Source: an uncultured Lachnospiraceae bacterium
Lineage (GTDB): Bacteria; Bacillota; Clostridia; Lachnospirales; Lachnospiraceae
DNA length: 12,412 nt
Assembly (NCBI GenBank): GCA_902797565.1
Contig: CADBTO010000055.1
Coordinates: 1 to 12,412 of the forward strand
Reading direction: 5' to 3'
The first letter of the stretch is position 1, and each line of letters starts with the position of its first letter. Position numbers and translations under genes: made by a program. Shown here piece by piece: positions 8,169-12,412 of this stretch. A model generated the notes under the pieces. The model had not been told where the DNA came from, searched no databases, and saw nothing but the letters and a program-made list of their open reading frames with translations.

Positions 8169-8388
8169 ATCGCATTTCCTCTATGAGCGTGCGCATTTCT
8201 TCTGCTTCGCTCTGGGAGATTTTTTGAATGATGCAGCCTGCATGCACAAGCACATCATCTCCCGGACTGATCTCAAACAAACCGGAGAGGGCATTGACCC
8301 TGCTGCCCGCAAAATCCACGACTGCCCTGGCGCCTCCGGTTTCTGTCCGCCACACTTCCACGACCTTTCCAGGTGCCGCAACACACAT
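8161..8388 (-). CDS. hypC: Hydrogenase maturation chaperone HypC/HupF
   Basis: 75 residues beginning MCVAAPGKVVEV, the hallmark HypC N-terminus in which Cys2 is essential. HypC carries the Fe(CN)2CO unit with HypD and delivers it to the precursor of the [NiFe] large subunit, here presumably EchE. The body (AVVDFAGSRVNALSGLF, then GDDVLVHAGCIIQKI) matches the small beta-barrel of the family; length is typical. The frame extends upstream to 8424, but the start at 8388 is chosen because family members begin Met-Cys. It starts one base after the echF stop (TGA-G-ATG), with AGGGGG a few bases upstream, and its last 8 bases overlap the start of the c-di-GMP gene. No other hyp gene is in the window. 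Confidence 0.93.
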   Translation of the reverse strand: MCVAAPGKVVEVWRTETGGARAVVDFAGSRVNALSGLFEISPGDDVLVHAGCIIQKISQSEAEEMRTLIEEMRYV

Positions 8389-8389
8389 C

Positions 8390-8950
8390 TCAGACGCCCC
8401 CTGCGGGAGCAGCCTTCCCGGCATCCGGCGCCCCGGCCGCTGCTGCCCCGGCTCCTCCGGCTGCCTGTGCTGCTGCCCCGGCTCCTCCGGCTGCCTGCGC
8501 TGCCGCTTCTTCTGCCGCCTTCTTTTTCGCTGCTTCTTCCCTTGCCTTTTTCGCCGCCGCAGCCTTTGCCGCAGCTTCCTGCCGCTTCTGTTCCTCTGCC
8601 GCGAGCACCTCCGGGGACTTGGTATACGTCACGCTCCCCTTCTCGCCGCCCGGCGTCTGGTAGCCTTTCGCCATATGCAGGCATTTCTTCGGACACTTTT
8701 CCACGCAGAACCCGCAGGCAATGCAGTCAAACCGGTCGATCGACCATGTCCCTTTGATCCGGTCCACAGACAGCGTGCCGCAGGGACAGCAGCGCACGCA
8801 CATCCCGCAGCCGATGCAGTCGTCAATGTCAATCTCAATATGCCCTCTGCTGCCTTCCGGATATTCGAATGGCACCGCCGGATAACTGGTGGTCACAGGG
8901 GGCAAAAACAAATTTTTCAGCGCCTGCGGCGCATATTTCAGGATACCCAT
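8390..8950 (-). CDS. echF: Ech hydrogenase ferredoxin-like subunit EchF, with Ala-rich tail
   Basis: 186 residues. The first ~110 are the polyferredoxin subunit (NuoI-like) that passes electrons between soluble ferredoxin and EchC. Cluster 1 is Cys45, Cys48, Cys51, Cys55-Pro; cluster 2 is Cys76, Cys79, Cys82, Cys86-Pro. Extra cysteines lie at 54, 57 and 90. From about residue 114 a tail of some 70 residues follows that has no place in the family fold: first Ala/Lys/Glu/Gln-rich and probably helical (to ~150), then Gly/Ala-rich with a 10-residue repeat, ending PAGGV. The start at 8950 (MGILKYAP) is preceded by AGAGGT 10 bases upstream, and the gene begins 8 bases after the echE stop. A TTG at 8974 in the same frame is a less likely start. 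The gene stops one base before hypC. The subunit call is firm; the role of the tail is unknown. Confidence 0.93.
   Translation of the reverse strand: MGILKYAPQALKNLFLPPVTTSYPAVPFEYPEGSRGHIEIDIDDCIGCGMCVRCCPCGTLSVDRIKGTWSIDRFDCIACGFCVEKCPKKCLHMAKGYQTPGGEKGSVTYTKSPEVLAAEEQKRQEAAAKAAAAKKAREEAAKKKAAEEAAAQAAGGAGAAAQAAGGAGAAAAGAPDAGKAAPAGGV
8441..8500 (-). repeat. 30-bp tandem repeat within the echF tail
   Basis: Two adjacent 30-base units, 8441-8470 and 8471-8500, differ at a single position (8468 versus 8498). They encode AQAAGGAGAA twice (EchF residues 151-160 and 161-170). The unit is a multiple of three, so copy-number change would alter tail length without breaking the frame. Confidence 0.9.
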
Positions 8951-8958
8951 GATCCACC

Positions 8959-10041
8959 CTACCTCTCTGTGCAACTAATACAAGGATCTATGGTCACAAC
9001 CAGAAGCCCTACATCCGAAAGCTCCGTATTTTTCAACATTTCGCAAAGCCCCGGCAGATTCGCAAACGTAGGGGTGCGGATCCGGAGACGGTCGATAAAC
9101 GGCTTGCCTGAACCCTTGACATAATAATATGCCTCGCCCCGGGGCTGTTCCAGGCGCATGAAATATTCCCCATTCGGGTTGCCCTTGACCGGAACTGCCA
9201 GTTCCTGCTCCTTCGGCATCTTCGTAATTGCCTGGCGGATCAGGTCAACCGACTGATAGACTTCATACAGCCTGCACTTGCACCGTGCAAAACAATCCCC
9301 TTCCGTTGCCACCACCGGCTCCAGATCCAGCATACTATACGCTGCATAACCCAGCCGCCGCATATCACAGGAGATTCCGCTCGCCCTTGCCACCGGCCCG
9401 CAGCAGCCCAGGTCATGCGCCTGCTCTTTTGTCAGAATGCCGATGCCAACCAGCCGGCTTTTGACCGTGGAATCCTCCAGGAATACCTGCTCCAGATCCC
9501 GAAGCTCTGCTTCCACCTCCGTGACCGTGCCGTCGATAATCCGCAGCTGGTCCGCCGTGATGTCCTTGATGACCCCGCCCACTTTATTCACGGAAAAGAT
9601 CAGGCGCGCACCCGTGGTCATTTCAATCATATCCAGTACTTTTTCGCGGATTCGCCACGCCTGATAAAACAGGTTTTCATATCCAAAAGCATCCGCCAGG
9701 AGTCCCAGCCAGAGCAGGTGGCTGTGCATCCGCCCCAGTTCCGCCCAGATTGTCCGCAAAAACTTTGCCCGGATCGGGATATCCACATCAAAGATATGCT
9801 CCACAGCCTCACAATAGCCCATTCCATGCTGGAACGAGCAGATTCCGCAGGTACGCTCCGCGACATAGGTCATCTGGTTAAAGTCCCGCTTGTCCACGAG
9901 GCTTTCCAGCCCCCGGTGCACGAACCCAACAGAAGGGATTGCTTCAATCACCCGCTCATCCTCGATTACAAGATCCAGATGGATTGGCTCCGGCAAAACC
10001 GGATGCTGGGGGCCAAAGGGAATCACACTTCGCTTGCCCAT
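8959..10041 (-). CDS. echE: Ech hydrogenase large subunit EchE ([NiFe] site)
   Basis: 360 residues; the catalytic subunit that reduces protons to H2 or oxidises H2. The N-terminal ligand motif is RTCGICSFQH with Cys65 and Cys68 (His72 in the motif). The C-terminal motif is DPCISC with Cys354 and Cys357. All four nickel ligands are therefore present, which separates it from NuoD/complex I 49-kDa subunits, where they are lost. The protein ends three residues after Cys357 (TER, stop), so there is no C-terminal extension for a maturation endopeptidase to remove, as described for EchE and CooH. The start is well supported: GGAGGT (10051-10056) lies 9 bases upstream, and the ATG overlaps the echD stop by one base (TAATG). 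echF follows. Confidence 0.97.
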   Translation of the reverse strand: MGKRSVIPFGPQHPVLPEPIHLDLVIEDERVIEAIPSVGFVHRGLESLVDKRDFNQMTYVAERTCGICSFQHGMGYCEAVEHIFDVDIPIRAKFLRTIWAELGRMHSHLLWLGLLADAFGYENLFYQAWRIREKVLDMIEMTTGARLIFSVNKVGGVIKDITADQLRIIDGTVTEVEAELRDLEQVFLEDSTVKSRLVGIGILTKEQAHDLGCCGPVARASGISCDMRRLGYAAYSMLDLEPVVATEGDCFARCKCRLYEVYQSVDLIRQAITKMPKEQELAVPVKGNPNGEYFMRLEQPRGEAYYYVKGSGKPFIDRLRIRTPTFANLPGLCEMLKNTELSDVGLLVVTIDPCISCTER

Positions 10042-10421
10042 TACGCCTTCACCTCCGTTTCCTGTTTCGGCCCAAGCGGTGCCGTCTGTTTGATTCGATA
10101 AAGCTTGTTTTCATAATCCAGGCTGATCATTTCGATTTTCACCCCAAAGATCTCCTTCATTTCATTCTCATAAAAGACCGCCTGGGGAATCAGTTCTGTA
10201 ATACTAGGAACCTGGGTCTGTGGATCAATGACCACCCGCAGGTTGATCAGTTCATATGCCGCATCATCAGAAAACGAATAGCTGAGCTCGAACTTTTCGT
10301 TGATATACGCCGCACAGGCCTGGGACAGCCGCATCCCCTGCTTCTTCAGCACCAGCACTTCATTCAGGAGGTTTTCTACAGGGATCTCCCGGATCTCATT
10401 TTTTAATCCAAGATTTGTCAT
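10041..10421 (-). CDS. echD: Ech hydrogenase subunit EchD (NuoC-like)
   Basis: 126 residues; the small soluble subunit related to the 30-kDa/NuoC subunit of complex I. It carries no cofactor and helps hold the large and small subunits together. The conserved family segment is visible as PQAVFYENEMKEIFGV near residues 80-95. The N-terminal half is weakly conserved, as is usual. It starts 3 bases after the echC stop, with AAGGG 11 bases upstream, and its TAA overlaps the echE ATG. Identification rests on the motif and on its place between echC and echE. Confidence 0.92.
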   Translation of the reverse strand: MTNLGLKNEIREIPVENLLNEVLVLKKQGMRLSQACAAYINEKFELSYSFSDDAAYELINLRVVIDPQTQVPSITELIPQAVFYENEMKEIFGVKIEMISLDYENKLYRIKQTAPLGPKQETEVKA

Positions 10422-10424
10422 TTT

Positions 10425-10886
10425 TTATTTTTCCCTTCCTTCCTTATTCTGCTTGACCAGCGCATCGTGCTCATCCGAACGCTGCTGGAACAGTTCCACT
10501 GCCTGCACCACGCCGTCGATAATTGCCTGGGGGCGTGCTGCGCATCCCGGCACATAAATATCCACCGGAATCGTTGTATCCGCCCCGCCCAAAATATTAT
10601 AACAGTCCTTAAAAATTCCACCCGTACACGCACAGACGCCAACGGCAACAACTACCTTTGGCCTGGGCATCTGGTCATACAGCTGTTTTACCGTTGCCTG
10701 GTTCTGGGCATTGATGCCGCCCGTAATCAGGAAAATGTCTGCCTGCATTGGGTCGCCCGTATTCATCACCCCGAAGCGTTCCGCGTCATAGACCGGTGTC
10801 AGGGCAGCCAGCACCTCGATATCACAGCCATTGCAGCTGGATCCGTCATAATGCAGAAGCCAGGGCGAACGTTTTATATTTGCCAT
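10425..10886 (-). CDS. echC: Ech hydrogenase small subunit EchC (NuoB-like)
   Basis: 153 residues; the electron-transfer subunit next to the [NiFe] centre. It holds a single proximal [4Fe-4S] cluster, with likely ligands Cys18 and Cys21 (SSCNGCDIE), Cys85 (GVCACTGG) and Cys115 (PGCAARP). It lacks the extra cluster domains and the twin-arginine signal of uptake-hydrogenase small subunits, as expected for group 4 enzymes facing the cytoplasm. A GAGAGG site lies 5 bases before the ATG. The gene begins 13 bases after the echB stop. Confidence 0.96.
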   Translation of the reverse strand: MANIKRSPWLLHYDGSSCNGCDIEVLAALTPVYDAERFGVMNTGDPMQADIFLITGGINAQNQATVKQLYDQMPRPKVVVAVGVCACTGGIFKDCYNILGGADTTIPVDIYVPGCAARPQAIIDGVVQAVELFQQRSDEHDALVKQNKEGREK

Positions 10887-10899
10887 GATTGCCTCTCTC

Positions 10900-11769
10900 C
10901 TATCTAACCAGCATCAATACCAAAAGGTTCACCCCCGCACAGAGGATGGTCACGCCCCAGCTGGTCTTGATCATCATGTCCGTCTTCACACGCGCGCTGG
11001 AATTGTCGATCAGGATTTCCAGGAAGTAAACCACCAGGATTACCAGAATCGCTGCCACCGTGCTGATCGGGCTGGAATTTTTGATGAACAGCCCAATGAC
11101 TCCCATCAAAAAAACATTTTCATACCACTCTGTGACCTGGAACAAGGCCAGGTTTTTTGACCCCATCTCCGTTGTCAGGCCCTTGACGATCTCCTGGTGC
11201 ATATGGTGAGAAGTACTCGTATCAAATGGAGACTTCCGCATCTTGATCGTCAGGATATAGACGAACGCAACGAAGAACCCCGGCAGGTACATAATCGCGC
11301 TGTACCTGGAACTTGCAATTTCCGATACGCTGAAGGTCCCTTCCACAAGATAGAAACCAACGCAGGCAAGCAGTACTGCCGGCTCATACGATACCATCTG
11401 CAGCAGTTCCCGGTTCGCCCCAACTGTGGCATACGGGGAACTTGTGACAATCGCGGCGAAATACAGGAAAGTTGCCCCGGTACTCATCACGAAGAAGCAC
11501 ATCAGGATATCACTGCCGCCATAATACATGGCACCGGTCAGGATGATCATCACCAGATAGGTCATCAACAGGAAACTCTGCGCCGTAGAGACGGCGATCG
11601 TCTGTTTTTTGAATAATTTAATCACGTCATAAAAAGGCTGCAAAAGCGGCGGTCCAACCCTCCGCTGCATCCGGGCGGATAATTTCCGGTCAATCCCTTC
11701 CAGCAATCCCCCAACCAGCGGTGCCAGAAGGATATATGCCAGGACCCTGGCAAAAACCTGTACTGTCAT
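10900..11769 (-). CDS. echB: Ech hydrogenase membrane subunit EchB (NuoH-like)
   Basis: 289 residues with about eight hydrophobic segments; an integral membrane protein that anchors the soluble arm and takes part in ion translocation. Family marks are the cytoplasmic loop after the first helix (EGIDRKLSARMQRRVGPP, about residues 24-41) and the SPFDTSTSHHMHQEIVKG segment, which is the form seen in group 4 hydrogenases rather than in respiratory NuoH. The start is supported by GGAGGT at 11778-11783, 8 bases upstream. Its ATG overlaps the echA stop in ATGA, indicating coupled translation. Confidence 0.96.
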   Translation of the reverse strand: MTVQVFARVLAYILLAPLVGGLLEGIDRKLSARMQRRVGPPLLQPFYDVIKLFKKQTIAVSTAQSFLLMTYLVMIILTGAMYYGGSDILMCFFVMSTGATFLYFAAIVTSSPYATVGANRELLQMVSYEPAVLLACVGFYLVEGTFSVSEIASSRYSAIMYLPGFFVAFVYILTIKMRKSPFDTSTSHHMHQEIVKGLTTEMGSKNLALFQVTEWYENVFLMGVIGLFIKNSSPISTVAAILVILVVYFLEILIDNSSARVKTDMMIKTSWGVTILCAGVNLLVLMLVR

Positions 11770-12412
11770 ACGATTCCACCTCCTATGATCATGATCAGCA
11801 TCACCACAAGCGTTGCCGTGGCAAAAATCTGGCTGGGAATCATCAGCTTCCGCTGCCCAAAGCGCTCATGGAAATAATAATTCGAAATCCAAAGCCGCTT
11901 CGGATCCCCGAAGGAGTCCGTGAACCGCTTGTTGTCCCCTTCGTTGACGCCGTTCATATAAGACAGCTTGACATTCGTCCGGATATTCCGGCTTCCGAGA
12001 TACGAAAGGAATGGAACCGCAAAGACCACCAGGATGATCACAACCAGCATGATCATGATATTCATCGGCAGCACGTCTGAGTATGAACCAAACATCTCGT
12101 CCACCAGGGGATTGACATACACCTTGGAGAGCAGCGGGAAAAGCGCACAAAGCAGGATCATCAGCACCGCATGGATCGTCAGTGAAACCACTTCGTTATT
12201 CTTCGTGATGTCCCGGAACTTCTTCTCGCCCAAATGGCTCATGCTGATGATCTTGCCCATCCACTTCGTCCAGTATAATGATGTCGTAGCACTGCCGAAC
12301 GCGATGAAGAACACCATCAGGACATTCCCCTCATCCACTGATGCCTTGAACGCGGACCACTTACTGATCAGCATCCCGAACGGTGCCAGGAACATCCCGG
12401 CAATCCCGATGA
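11766..12412 (-). CDS. echA: Ech hydrogenase membrane subunit EchA (NuoL/M-like), C-terminal part
   Basis: About 215 residues of the C-terminal part; the frame stays open to the right edge, so the gene starts outside the window. Several long hydrophobic segments, including one with APFGMLISKW, match the late helices of the NuoL/NuoM/Mrp antiporter-like family, the ion-pumping subunit. The hydrophilic stretch with SYMNGVNEGDNKRFTDSFGD near the end, followed by a last hydrophobic helix, fits EchA-type proteins. The stop overlaps the echB start in ATGA. Membership of Ech rather than another group 4 enzyme is inferred mainly from the A-F gene order that follows. Confidence 0.92.
   Translation of the reverse strand, partial: IGIAGMFLAPFGMLISKWSAFKASVDEGNVLMVFFIAFGSATTSLYWTKWMGKIISMSHLGEKKFRDITKNNEVVSLTIHAVLMILLCALFPLLSKVYVNPLVDEMFGSYSDVLPMNIMIMLVVIILVVFAVPFLSYLGSRNIRTNVKLSYMNGVNEGDNKRFTDSFGDPKRLWISNYYFHERFGQRKLMIPSQIFATATLVVMLIMIIGGGIV

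Noticed and set aside
8389..8424. Alternative upstream start for hypC at 8424
   Set aside because: HypC proteins begin with Met-Cys, and the second cysteine is functional; the ATG at 8388 gives exactly that.
8951..8974. Alternative TTG start for echF at 8974, overlapping echE
   Set aside because: The ATG at 8950 has an AGAGGT site 10 bases upstream and gives a plausible N-terminus; the TTG adds eight residues read from the echE end.
8228..9124. Long plus-strand open frame of 298 codons opposite echF, hypC and part of echE
   Set aside because: It lies antisense to three well-identified genes. Its Pro/Arg/Ser/Leu-rich composition is what GC-rich Ala codons give when read on the other strand.
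8959..11769. Complex I (nuo) genes instead of hydrogenase
   Set aside because: EchE keeps all four nickel-ligand cysteines, EchB has the SPFDTSTSHH form, and the order A-F plus hypC fits Ech hydrogenase.

Overview
The window looks like chromosomal DNA of an anaerobic, moderately GC-rich member of the Clostridia, most likely Lachnospiraceae-like. This is inferred from the MutS2 type, the six-subunit Ech hydrogenase, Clostridia-style purine-rich ribosome binding sites and a large multi-domain c-di-GMP protein. There are two convergent gene blocks and almost no non-coding DNA. No mobile element, CRISPR array, tRNA or rRNA was seen.

Left block, plus strand (1-4582): the 3' end of an unrecognised gene, a GH13 oligo-1,6-glucosidase (malL-like, start placed at 392), and 21 bases later mutS2. 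Just beyond mutS2 lies a perfect 13-bp inverted repeat with T-rich flanks on both strands. It sits between the two convergent blocks and probably terminates both.

Right block, minus strand (12412 down to 4623): a tightly packed operon in the order echA (partial, runs off the right edge) - echB - echC - echD - echE - echF - hypC - a 1181-residue GGDEF/EAL/PAS protein. Junctions are ATGA or TAATG overlaps or gaps of 1 to 13 bases. EchA-F form a membrane-bound group 4 [NiFe] hydrogenase that couples ferredoxin-dependent proton reduction (or the reverse) to ion translocation. EchA and EchB are membrane subunits. EchC (one [4Fe-4S] cluster), EchD, EchE ([NiFe] site) and EchF (two [4Fe-4S] clusters) form the soluble arm. 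HypC is the chaperone for building the NiFe(CN)2CO site of EchE.

The most unusual feature is the last cistron. It is a cytoplasmic c-di-GMP signalling protein, translationally coupled to hypC by an 8-base overlap, with the unusual order degenerate GGDEF - degenerate EAL - PAS-like region - intact GGDEF - PAS. Its position suggests that second-messenger output may be tied to hydrogenase expression or to redox/energy state. The second oddity is EchF, which carries a tail of about 70 residues rich in Ala, Lys, Glu and Gly, part of it built from a near-perfect 30-bp tandem repeat. Smaller curiosities are a 15-bp repeat at the malL 5' end, an imperfect 37-bp-offset duplication across the stop codon of the first gene, and a MutS2 Smr domain without the usual LDLR/LDxH motif.
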